Positions 1 to 6,181 of a stretch of DNA of 6,181 nt are shown in pieces. The DNA comes from an uncultured Acidobacteriota bacterium (GTDB taxonomy: Bacteria > Acidobacteriota > Terriglobia > Terriglobales > Acidobacteriaceae), in assembly GCA_903832475.1 (NCBI GenBank), contig CAILBQ010000542.1:1-6181 (forward strand), written 5' to 3'. Every line of letters begins with the position of its first letter. The first letter of the stretch is position 1. A model generated the notes under the pieces. That model was not told where the DNA came from. It did no database searches and worked only from the letters and a program-made list of their open reading frames with translations. A program made the translations under genes and the position numbers.

Positions 1-364
1 CGGTGAAGAAATGGGGATCCTGCGCTGAACGTTTCATGGCGTCGGCTACTGGAGGATGCTTCGATGCCTCACCGGTCAGCGGGATGGGCGCGATATCGAT
101 GCCCGTAACGTCGATGGCATTGGCCGCGCCGTCGGCAGGCACGGTGCGCACTTCAATCTCCGCCACGCCTGGAATGACCAGCGGCGGACGGACCGTCACC
201 AGCAGGCGATAAGGTCCGGCCGAGCCTTCCGCATAGATGTCAGGGCTGCCCACGTGCGCCTGCGCGGAGCGAAGAAAGAACACTGCGAAGATTGCGGCCA
301 ACAAAACCCAGCGGCTTGCCTGCCTTCGATGTGAGTACCAAGGAAGACTAACGCTGCAACTCAC
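1..364 (-). CDS. Secreted protein with predicted N-terminal histidine, partial (C-terminus outside window)
   Basis: This gene is read on the minus strand and leaves the window at position 1 after 121 codons. The chosen start is GTG at 364-362. It overlaps the last 17 bases of the upstream membrane-protein gene and has a GGGAAGG Shine-Dalgarno seven bases before it (372-378), which suggests translational coupling. Residues 13-36 form a signal peptide: basic HRR, a hydrophobic core (WVLLAAIFAVFF) and an AQA cleavage site, so the mature chain would begin at His37 (HVGSPD). Residues 50-75 (GPYRLLVTVRPP..IPGVAEIEVRT) look like paired beta strands of a small Ig-like sandwich, similar in feel to FixH/YtkA-type domains, but I cannot assign a family. 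No membrane segment is seen after the signal peptide, so it is probably periplasmic or anchored by the unseen C-terminus. N-terminal-His maturation is known in copper proteins such as CopC and PmoB; a metal role here is inference only. Confidence 0.85.
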   Translation of the reverse strand, partial: MSCSVSLPWYSHRRQASRWVLLAAIFAVFFLRSAQAHVGSPDIYAEGSAGPYRLLVTVRPPLVIPGVAEIEVRTVPADGAANAIDVTGIDIAPIPLTGEASKHPPVADAMKRSAQDPHFFT

Positions 365-1532
365 GCATCCACCTTCCCAGCTTGACGCCGAGCCACGTGC
401 TTACCGAGGCAAAGAGCATGGCCAGCAGCAAGCCTGTCCATAAAGTTGCGCCCTGCTCGGGATTCCAGAACTTGCGCAAGACGTCATAGGAAGTCGGCGG
501 CATGCTGTAGTCGAAGTACATGGTCCCGAAGAAGCGATTGGCGGCGGCCGGCGTCATCAGAAAGCTGGCAAAAGGCCATTCCGCCGCAACCAGGGGCAGA
601 ACGAAGACGGGGCCGGTGATCAGAGCGATCAGCCACGGCTTCCAGGTCTGCGTGCGTGTCCAGAGCAGGTCAAGGTGAAATGCTGGCACCAGCAGCAGGA
701 TGGGGAACTTCGGCGGAATGAAGGTGGTGACCATGTGATACACCGGCCCCAGCTTGGGCTCGGCCGGGAAAAGGGGCAGGATGAGGATGGCGCCGATGAC
801 AAACACGGTGTAGATGGCCGCTGTCCAGGTGCAGGCCCAGCGGTTGCGCGACGACACCCAGAGCACGGCGAACATGGTCGGCATGCCGATGGCCATCGTT
901 TGATAGGCCAGCGCACCGTGCAGCGAAACATCCCAGGTGTACTCCATGCGGAAGAACATCTGGAAAACGACCATCAGGCCGCCGACATAGAGCAGCAGCC
1001 ATTGCAGTTGGCGCGCAATAGTATCGTTGCCGGCCTGGCGGGCGCGGTTCATGGCGCCCAGCAGCAGCATCAGCGTGCCGACGGAGACGGCGAAGACGCC
1101 CAGCATGAGCAGCGTGTGCGGCGGACTGATGATCTTCACGTCGAGGCCGTACGCGTTATGCCACCAGTTATCGAAGGGCGCGGAGGTCATCATGGCGATG
1201 CCGCCCCACGACGCGATGAAAGCTCCCAGCGGCGCATGCAGCCCGAAGATTTCGACCGACGAGGCGGTCAGCTGCGCCGGTTTGCGGAAGCTGGTGTACA
1301 GCACCAGGTAGCCGCAGGAAATGGCGGCCAGCACGCCGCAGGCATAGATGGCCATGTGCGCCGGCGTCCAGAAGCTGTCCCGGCCGATCGACCGATGCCA
1401 TGAGACATCCCAGTGCGCGCCAATCGAGACCGACGTCACCGCCAGTACGGCACACCACAGGTACCACGGGATAGAACGGGTGGACTCGGTCGCCTCGGTG
1501 CGAAGCGCGGTGCTGTTCCAGGTAGTCGCCAT
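348..1532 (-). CDS. Ten-helix inner-membrane protein with PmoC/AmoC-like D-x3-H-x12-H motif
   Basis: This is a 394-residue polytopic membrane protein. The ATG start is supported by AGAGGG four bases upstream. Hydrophobic segments lie near residues 22-41, 58-82, 97-118, 139-161, 176-195, 208-227, 233-255, 272-291, 298-318 and 363-386. Loops rich in Arg/Lys (83-84, 163-174, 229-231, 292-298) and the basic C-terminus put both ends in the cytoplasm, so loops 1-2, 3-4, 5-6, 7-8 and 9-10 face the periplasm. Loop 1-2 carries Asp42, Trp45, His46, Arg51-Asp52, Thr56-Pro57 and His59. Asp42-x3-His46-x12-His59 has the spacing of the PmoC copper ligands Asp156/His160/His173. Loop 3-4 has Asp121, Trp124, His125, Pro137-Pro138 and His139; loop 5-6 has Asp201 and His205; loop 7-8 has His266. 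Overall length and helix count exceed PmoC, so this is at best a distant relative. No enzymatic or transport function can be assigned. It is the first gene of a two-gene unit divergent from the receptor gene. Confidence 0.9.
   Translation of the reverse strand: MATTWNSTALRTEATESTRSIPWYLWCAVLAVTSVSIGAHWDVSWHRSIGRDSFWTPAHMAIYACGVLAAISCGYLVLYTSFRKPAQLTASSVEIFGLHAPLGAFIASWGGIAMMTSAPFDNWWHNAYGLDVKIISPPHTLLMLGVFAVSVGTLMLLLGAMNRARQAGNDTIARQLQWLLLYVGGLMVVFQMFFRMEYTWDVSLHGALAYQTMAIGMPTMFAVLWVSSRNRWACTWTAAIYTVFVIGAILILPLFPAEPKLGPVYHMVTTFIPPKFPILLLVPAFHLDLLWTRTQTWKPWLIALITGPVFVLPLVAAEWPFASFLMTPAAANRFFGTMYFDYSMPPTSYDVLRKFWNPEQGATLWTGLLLAMLFASVSTWLGVKLGRWMRELQR
372..378 (-). promoter_or_regulatory. Ribosome binding site GGGAAGG for the GTG-started secreted protein
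   Basis: On the minus strand GGGAAGG lies seven bases before the GTG at 364-362, inside the coding sequence of the upstream gene. It decides the start choice: no ATG in this frame precedes the signal peptide, and the alternative would be a later start inside the hydrophobic core. Confidence 0.6.
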
Positions 1533-1732
1533 CGTGCCCTCTTTTTCTTCATCTTACCTGCGACTCGATGCGGAATGCGCAGTCTTGTTGCCGCATATTC
1601 GCCAAACTTCAAAAGCCGGGCGATGGAGAGAGTTTTCGCGATTCATTTAAGATGGTTTGTCCGCAAAAATCGGTTTTCCAGCCGCGTTGCGCAAGCGCCG
1701 CCAAGGCGACCGGTACGAAAGGCGAATCATCG
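1533..1732. other. Divergent intergenic/leader region
   Basis: This 200-base stretch separates the minus-strand pair from the receptor gene and should hold both promoters. The receptor frame stays open through it, with ATGs at 1568 and 1652. The encoded residues there are Cys/Lys/Arg-rich, lie ahead of a complete signal peptide, and neither ATG has a Shine-Dalgarno at normal distance. A TTGTTG at 1585-1590 could be a plus-strand -35 box, but the -10 at 17-bp spacing (TTCAAA) is poor. I see no convincing promoter, operator or small RNA here. Confidence 0.45.
1537..1542 (-). promoter_or_regulatory. Ribosome binding site AGAGGG of the membrane-protein gene
   Basis: The minus-strand sequence AGAGGG is four bases upstream of the ATG at 1532-1530 and follows a purine-rich stretch. 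It supports this ATG as the true start. Confidence 0.6.
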
Positions 1733-4700
1733 GTGGCAGTCTTGGTATCCCCCCTCTCGCAGAAGAAGGTTTTCAGGGCCATTTTCGGAGTTCTCCTGGT
1801 GGCTTCAGTTGTTGCCAGTCCAACTTTGGAGCGCGCGGTACGCGCCCAGACGCAGGCTCCAGAGTCCCTGGAGCACACCGCGCCCGCCGCGCTGCACAGT
1901 CTCTCCGGTACCGTGCACAATGCCGCGGGGTCCGCGGTCAAAGGCGCGACTGTCCTGCTTGAATCCGCCAACGGCAAGCTAGCGGCGGCGACGGACCTTC
2001 AAGGCAAATTCAGCTTTGCCGCGATGCCTGCGGGTTCGTATAAGCTGTCCGTTCATCTTGATGTCGACCTGGGCGGCCCCGTGACTCTGGCCGCCGCTCA
2101 GCCGATCTCGCTGCCGGCCAACTCTAACGGACTTTCCATCACTCTGCCCGTGTACGATGCCAAGTCGTCTGCTGCGCTGCCGGCGTTAACGCTTGCGTTT
2201 TTGCCCTCGATCAGTGCCCAGACCGCGGAGGGTGCGCAGTCGGCCAACTCCGGCGGAGAACAGCTCTCCGGCAAGGAAGTCAGCAGCCTGCCGTTGAATA
2301 AGCGCGACTTCAGCCAGCTTCTCCTGCTTGCCGCCGGCACCATGACCGACGCCAACGGAGCCACCAACTTCACCGCGCAGTTTGCGATTAACGGCCAGCG
2401 CGGCGTCGAAGCCGTTTTCGCCCAGGATGGCTCAGACATCAGCGACCCGGAAATGGGCGGCGCTACGTTTTCGAATTTCAACGTCGATGCTGTGCAGGAA
2501 ATCCAGTCGCAATCGGGCTGGATGCCGGCCGAGATCGGCCGCGGCGCCGCTGGGTTCACCAACATCATTACGCGCTCGGGATCAAGCGGTTTCCACGGGT
2601 CCATCTTTGAATTCGTTCGCAACTCTGCCTTTGACGCGCGCAATTACTTCGACCATGCCACGCCGGAAACTCCCGGCCGTATCCCACCCTTCCGCCGCAA
2701 TGAATTCGGGTTCACCAATGGCGGCCCAATCAACATTCCGCATCTCTACGACGGCCGCAAGAAGACGTTTTACTTCGGCCAATACCAGGGCTTTCGCCAG
2801 GTGCTGGGCACTACTCAGGTCTTTCCCGTTCCGGCCGTCAACCAGCGCCCCGACCCAGCCTGCGCCGCCGACTGCACCGTGCAGGACACGGTCAGCTACA
2901 AGCAGTCCGATGGAAGCTCCACGACCGACGTGCTCAACGTTCCGGTCAACAACGCCATCCTACCCGTCCTGAAACGCTACCCGCTGCCCGACCTTGCGAC
3001 CGGCGCCTTCGGCGCGAACACCTATGCGACGTCTTCCAAGGTGACCACCAACGCCAATCAGTTCTCTCTCCGCCTGGACCACGCCATCACCGCGAAAGAC
3101 CAGTTCTTTACGCGTTTCAACTTCGACAACCTGTATGGCCCCACCACCAATCCAGACCAGACCGCAATCGACCCATCCTTCGGCGTCATTTACAAAGACC
3201 ACCAACGTAATTTCGTTGCGACGTGGACGCACAGCAGCTCGCCCAACCTGGTCTTCGAATCGCTGATCGGCGTTACCCGCAGCACTCCGGGCTTCACCAC
3301 GCCGAATCACGTCGATCCTGCCGTCAAGTTCAACGATGGCTTATATGAAGCGTTCAATGCAGCAGCCGGATCGGTAATGCAGTCCTACGGCAATCTTTTT
3401 CACGGCCGCGAGCTCGTTACCTGGACCCACGGCGGGCACGTAATCAAGGCTGGCGTCGAAGCCCGCCTCAATCGCGACACCACTTATTTCGGCATAAGTC
3501 CCAACGGCGAATACGACTTCGGCGGCGGATCGGCGTACTCAACCGTCGCTATCACGTCGGCCAGCGGCACGCACGATGTGCCTTACGGCAGCCTGCTTCC
3601 CGATACCGTCAGCGGATTCCTCACCGGCAGCCCAGCCGCCTACACCGTGGCCATCGCCCCAGCCGGCATCTCTGGCGGCGACCACACCGGTCCTGCCGCT
3701 ATCAACCGCGAAAACTACACCGCCTTCGTGCAGGACACTTGGAAGGTCACTCCGCACTTTACCCTTGACTACGGCCTGCGCTGGGAACTCTACACCCCCA
3801 TCAGCGAACGCGCCAAGCGCACTGCCGGCTTCCTCCGCGTGAACGGACAGCAGGAGTATGTCGTCAACCCACAGCCCGGCTACCAGACCGACTGGAAAGC
3901 CTTTGCCCCGCGCGTCCAGGGAACATGGCAGGTGACCAACACGCTGCAGGCCCATGCAGGCACCGGTATCACCATCATTCCGCCAAACATCTGGGCGGAC
4001 AACTTCCTTACGGGCTCGACTCCTTTTGCCATTTACCCTCGTCTGGTCGCGGCGCAGGGAGCGCCGGTGGCCTATGGTTTTAGCATCACGCCAGCGCAGC
4101 TCCCCGTCGCCGTCACTCCCTCCGGCGCGCTCGTCATCCCCAACGGCAACACTAAGCAGATCGCCCCGAACACAGTGATGGACGTCGACCGCTACGAAAA
4201 GGAAATCGCGGGATTGAGCCAGAGCGGCGTGATCAGCGACCTTAACCTGAGCGGAATCCGGCGCGACTTTACCAATGCGCACCTGTACACCTGGACTCTC
4301 GGGCTCGAACGCAAATTTGGTGCGCTGGTCGCCGACGCGGCGTACGTGGGCACGGCTGCCAACCACCTGCCCCGCACCAGCTTTCCTAACGCATATCCCT
4401 ACGCAAGTCCCGGCTTCGCGCCGGATACAACGTTCAACGCACAGGGCCAGGTGACCGGCGGCTTGGGCGTCGAAAACGAGATCACTGGAACGGCTCACTC
4501 CACCTACCACGCTCTGCAGGCGTCGCTTTCTGGGCAGGTGCCTCACGGCGGACCAGGCGTCCAGGCCAGCTTCACCTGGGGCAAGTCGATTGACGACACC
4601 AGCCAGGTGATCGGCGGCACCGGATCGACGGGCGCGGTGGTGCAGGGCTTCTCGCAGAATCCTTACGACACGCATCCAGAAAAAGGCCCGTCGGCCTTTG

Positions 4701-5296
4701 ATGTGACGAATGGCTTCTCGCTCTCGATCGCGCAAGATCTGCATGGCGACGCAGCGCCCTTCCTGCACGCCCTGCCCCGCAAGATTACCGGCGGCTGGGA
4801 ACTGCTCAGCATCTCCAGCCTGTCGACCGGCTCGCCCTTTACCATCTACTCAGGCGTGCAGCAGACCGGCTACGGAGCCAACGGCGTCGACCGTCCCGAT
4901 CAGGTCGGCAAGCCTAATCTTTCCGTCTCGCGCACCGTGCGCCAGGACTACTTTGGCCAGGGCCTGAACAATCCGTCCTTCTTTCATATCCCGGTCGGCA
5001 TCGCCGGGGGCAGCGGGCCCAATCAAGGCCGCTTCGGTACGCTCGGCCGAGACACATTCCGTGGACCGGACTTCAAAGACTTCGACTTCGCGCTGATCAA
5101 AGACACGGCGTTCGGCACCCGCAAGAGCGGAGCTGAATTGGTCGACCTGCAGTTCCGGTCGGAGTTCTTCAACCTCTTCAACATCGTGAACTTTGGCCTG
5201 CCCGCCAACATCGTCACCGGCTCCGGCTTCGGCGAAATCAGCAAGACCGCCGGCACCAGCCGACAAATCCAGTTCTCGTTGAAGCTGATTTACTAG
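1733..5296 (+). CDS. Oar-like TonB-dependent outer-membrane receptor
   Basis: This is a large outer-membrane receptor that would import an unknown substrate, such as a glycan or metal chelate, using energy from TonB-ExbBD. I chose GTG 1733 (1187 residues) because a compact signal peptide follows directly (KK, then FRAIFGVLLVASVVAS, with a likely cut at VRA/QTQ near residue 38) and GAAAGG lies ten bases upstream. ATG 1652 (+27 residues) and ATG 1568 (+55) are alternatives. Residues about 55-139 are a carboxypeptidase-regulatory-like beta sandwich (LSGTV..GSAVKGATV..T..GKFSF..MPAGSYKLSV). Residues about 176-282 are the plug, including LPLNKRDFSQLL, the INGQRG region and the GRGAAGFTNIITRSGSSGFHG exit. 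The rest is the barrel, with receptor-like features such as NGGPI, FVQDTWKVTPHFTLDYGLRWE and FRSEFFNLFN, and a C-terminus FSLKLIY ending in an aromatic residue as outer-membrane barrels do. The frame is intact and the length normal for this family. No Ton box is obvious. Substrate cannot be inferred from the neighbours. Confidence 0.95.
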   Translation: MAVLVSPLSQKKVFRAIFGVLLVASVVASPTLERAVRAQTQAPESLEHTAPAALHSLSGTVHNAAGSAVKGATVLLESANGKLAAATDLQGKFSFAAMPAGSYKLSVHLDVDLGGPVTLAAAQPISLPANSNGLSITLPVYDAKSSAALPALTLAFLPSISAQTAEGAQSANSGGEQLSGKEVSSLPLNKRDFSQLLLLAAGTMTDANGATNFTAQFAINGQRGVEAVFAQDGSDISDPEMGGATFSNFNVDAVQEIQSQSGWMPAEIGRGAAGFTNIITRSGSSGFHGSIFEFVRNSAFDARNYFDHATPETPGRIPPFRRNEFGFTNGGPINIPHLYDGRKKTFYFGQYQGFRQVLGTTQVFPVPAVNQRPDPACAADCTVQDTVSYKQSDGSSTTDVLNVPVNNAILPVLKRYPLPDLATGAFGANTYATSSKVTTNANQFSLRLDHAITAKDQFFTRFNFDNLYGPTTNPDQTAIDPSFGVIYKDHQRNFVATWTHSSSPNLVFESLIGVTRSTPGFTTPNHVDPAVKFNDGLYEAFNAAAGSVMQSYGNLFHGRELVTWTHGGHVIKAGVEARLNRDTTYFGISPNGEYDFGGGSAYSTVAITSASGTHDVPYGSLLPDTVSGFLTGSPAAYTVAIAPAGISGGDHTGPAAINRENYTAFVQDTWKVTPHFTLDYGLRWELYTPISERAKRTAGFLRVNGQQEYVVNPQPGYQTDWKAFAPRVQGTWQVTNTLQAHAGTGITIIPPNIWADNFLTGSTPFAIYPRLVAAQGAPVAYGFSITPAQLPVAVTPSGALVIPNGNTKQIAPNTVMDVDRYEKEIAGLSQSGVISDLNLSGIRRDFTNAHLYTWTLGLERKFGALVADAAYVGTAANHLPRTSFPNAYPYASPGFAPDTTFNAQGQVTGGLGVENEITGTAHSTYHALQASLSGQVPHGGPGVQASFTWGKSIDDTSQVIGGTGSTGAVVQGFSQNPYDTHPEKGPSAFDVTNGFSLSIAQDLHGDAAPFLHALPRKITGGWELLSISSLSTGSPFTIYSGVQQTGYGANGVDRPDQVGKPNLSVSRTVRQDYFGQGLNNPSFFHIPVGIAGGSGPNQGRFGTLGRDTFRGPDFKDFDFALIKDTAFGTRKSGAELVDLQFRSEFFNLFNIVNFGLPANIVTGSGFGEISKTAGTSRQIQFSLKLIY

Positions 5297-5404
5297 CTCT
5301 GAAAGACCATCACGGCTTTGCGGTCGCAAGAAGAACGCGAGGAAGGAGCCTTAGATTTCTCAGGCCAAAGTTAGCGCAGGATATAATTTTGCAGAGCTAG
5401 TAAA
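5289..5404. repeat. Inverted repeat, 13-bp perfect arms 90 bp apart, spanning the receptor-downstream gene junction
   Basis: TTTACTAGCTCTG at 5289-5301 is the exact reverse complement of CAGAGCTAGTAAA at 5392-5404. Two further pairs (5303-5304 with 5389-5390) extend it inward past one mismatch. The left arm contains the receptor stop TAG (5294-5296) and its last two codons. The right arm ends three bases before the ATG at 5408. The flanks (CTGA on the left, CAAA on the right) show no target-site duplication, and there is no T-run after either arm. Confidence 0.85.
5357..5387 (+). promoter_or_regulatory. Candidate sigma-70 promoter of the downstream membrane protein
   Basis: A perfect TATAAT -10 box at 5382-5387 is preceded by TTCTCA at 5357-5362 (four of six matches to TTGACA) with a long 19-bp spacer. 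Transcription would begin near 5393-5396, giving a leader of only about 12-15 bases before the ATG at 5408. The -10 is strong and the -35 weak. The box lies inside the inverted-repeat spacer, immediately before its right arm. Confidence 0.45.
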
Positions 5405-5407
5405 CAA

Positions 5408-6181
5408 ATGTCCAAGCCGAAATGGGTTACGGGAGCTACCAAGTTCCTACCCTTCGTACTAATCATCGTTTTGGGCCTATTGGTCCGCTTCGCTATTCTG
5501 CCCAGCTATCTAGCAGGCCTGTCGGTTGCGCGGTGCCAAGCCCTTCAAGACTTCACAAAGAGTGCCAAGACGTGGGTGGATTTCTCAGGAGTCTTCCTCG
5601 CTATTCTTGGAATGTTCTATGTGGCATCGATTGATTCCGAGAACAAATTAAGCGCCAAAAAACTAACTCCCGCTGGCGCTGTGTCTCTGAATGGCTTGCT
5701 ACTGGTAGCCGTTCTCAATTTCCTTATTTCTTATGTCGGCGACTATGCGCAGAATCGACTAAATGTCGATTCTGCTGCCACGTTCCAGGAGCGGCTCTCC
5801 ACAGCATTGCTGCAAAAGAACAAAGAGTTGGTACAGACACTCCAACCAACGCTAGATGCTCAGAAGAAGCAGATCGCAAAAACCAGTCAGGATCTAGATG
5901 CGCAATTGACCGAATCCTCTAAACGTCTTCGAGATCAACTGCATGACACCAAAGAGGCCTTAAGCGCGGGAGTGGACGAGAGTCACAACCGACTATTGGA
6001 GGATATGGGACGGATGAGGGATGAGGCGGCTCAAGCGAATATGCCCATAAGGAGTTTTACTATCGCCTTGGAAGTACCGTCGCTAGAGTCCAATCCGTTC
6101 GTTTCTGAAAAATTTGACCTCTCCAAGAACGACACAAAAATACGGAAAGCGCTGATTTCTACAAGGAACAAAGAATGTCCA
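5408..6181 (+). CDS. Membrane-anchored coiled-coil protein of unknown family, partial (3' end outside window)
   Basis: An open frame from ATG 5408 gives 258 codons and is still open at the window edge. Three hydrophobic segments lie near residues 13-37, 56-75 and 92-114. After them comes a long polar, Gln/Lys/Glu-rich, Gly-poor stretch (about 127-210) with heptad-like Leu spacing, a probable coiled coil. It is followed by a more globular beginning (IRSFTIALEVP, residues 214-224) of a domain that is cut off. The N-terminus has no cleavable signal. I do not recognise the family; the shape (N-terminal helices, coiled coil, C-terminal domain) is shared by many sensors and membrane-associated accessory proteins. 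There is no good Shine-Dalgarno; the leader is short. Base composition differs from upstream: 29 of 60 G/C at 5641-5700 against 41 of 60 at 4501-4560 in the receptor gene. CTA leucine codons are frequent here and rare in the receptor gene. This suggests horizontally acquired DNA. Confidence 0.85.
   Translation, partial: MSKPKWVTGATKFLPFVLIIVLGLLVRFAILPSYLAGLSVARCQALQDFTKSAKTWVDFSGVFLAILGMFYVASIDSENKLSAKKLTPAGAVSLNGLLLVAVLNFLISYVGDYAQNRLNVDSAATFQERLSTALLQKNKELVQTLQPTLDAQKKQIAKTSQDLDAQLTESSKRLRDQLHDTKEALSAGVDESHNRLLEDMGRMRDEAAQANMPIRSFTIALEVPSLESNPFVSEKFDLSKNDTKIRKALISTRNKECP

Noticed and set aside
675..1403. Plus-strand open frame of 242 codons opposite the membrane-protein gene
   Set aside because: The product is a His/Gln/Arg/Gly-rich low-complexity sequence typical of antisense translation of a membrane-protein gene; the minus-strand frame has clear helices, positive-inside loops and a Shine-Dalgarno.
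1585..1613. Plus-strand promoter candidate TTGTTG with 17-bp spacer
   Set aside because: The -10 at correct spacing (TTCAAA) matches the consensus at only three of six positions.
3539..4768. Minus-strand open frame of 409 codons
   Set aside because: It lies wholly inside the receptor gene on the opposite strand, is Arg/Val/Gly-rich with no domain or signal pattern, and is a high-GC antisense shadow.
4850..5329. Minus-strand open frame of 159 codons crossing the receptor 3' end
   Set aside because: It is antisense to the receptor barrel and crosses the inverted repeat; it has no recognisable fold, and the plus-strand frame ends in a proper aromatic barrel C-terminus.
5318..5329. Possible intrinsic terminator after the receptor (TTGC-GGTC-GCAA)
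   Set aside because: The stem is only four base pairs and no T-run follows, so it cannot be supported as a terminator.
5343..5352. AAGG-AG-CCTT palindrome and purine-rich GGAAGGAG resembling a Shine-Dalgarno
   Set aside because: No ATG, GTG or TTG follows at a usable distance, and a two-base loop cannot form a real hairpin.
5422..5634. Plus-strand open frame of 70 codons
   Set aside because: It is out of frame inside the longer membrane coiled-coil gene starting at 5408, which has coherent helices and remains open to the window end.

Overview
The window looks like chromosomal DNA of an acidobacterium (Acidobacteriota, probably the Terriglobia/Acidobacteriaceae branch). The main reason is the large Oar-like TonB-dependent receptor: a signal peptide, a carboxypeptidase-regulatory-like domain, a plug and a long barrel, which is the receptor architecture these genomes carry in many copies. 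The high GC of the first 5.3 kb agrees. This assignment is inferred from gene type and composition, not from a marker gene.

Layout. (1) Positions 1-1532, minus strand: a two-gene unit. The upstream gene (348-1532) encodes a 394-residue, about ten-helix inner-membrane protein. The downstream gene (<1-364) starts at a GTG inside the end of the first and encodes a secreted protein whose predicted mature N-terminus is a histidine; it runs off the left edge. (2) Positions 1533-1732: a divergent intergenic/leader region. (3) Positions 1733-5296, plus strand: the outer-membrane receptor. (4) Positions 5297-5407: a junction holding a 13-bp perfect inverted repeat (5289-5301 and 5392-5404) and a consensus TATAAT box. 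(5) Positions 5408-6181, plus strand: the first 258 codons of a membrane-anchored coiled-coil protein of unknown family, clearly lower in GC and with different codon use; it runs off the right edge.

The most interesting signal is in the minus-strand pair. The membrane protein carries Asp42-x3-His46-x12-His59 within a DxSWH...RD...TPxH context. This has the same ligand spacing as the Asp156/His160/His173 copper site of the PmoC subunit of particulate methane monooxygenase, and a similar context to the AmoC/PmoC motif as I remember it. Related D-x3-H elements recur in later loops predicted to face the periplasm. With a co-translated secreted protein that would begin with His after signal-peptide cleavage, as CopC and PmoB do, the pair could be an undescribed periplasm-facing metal (copper?) module. 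The motif is seen directly; the function is inference.

A second signal is the inverted repeat. Its arms lie at the receptor stop codon and just before the downstream start codon, so a read-through transcript could fold over the downstream start while a transcript from the local TATAAT promoter could not.
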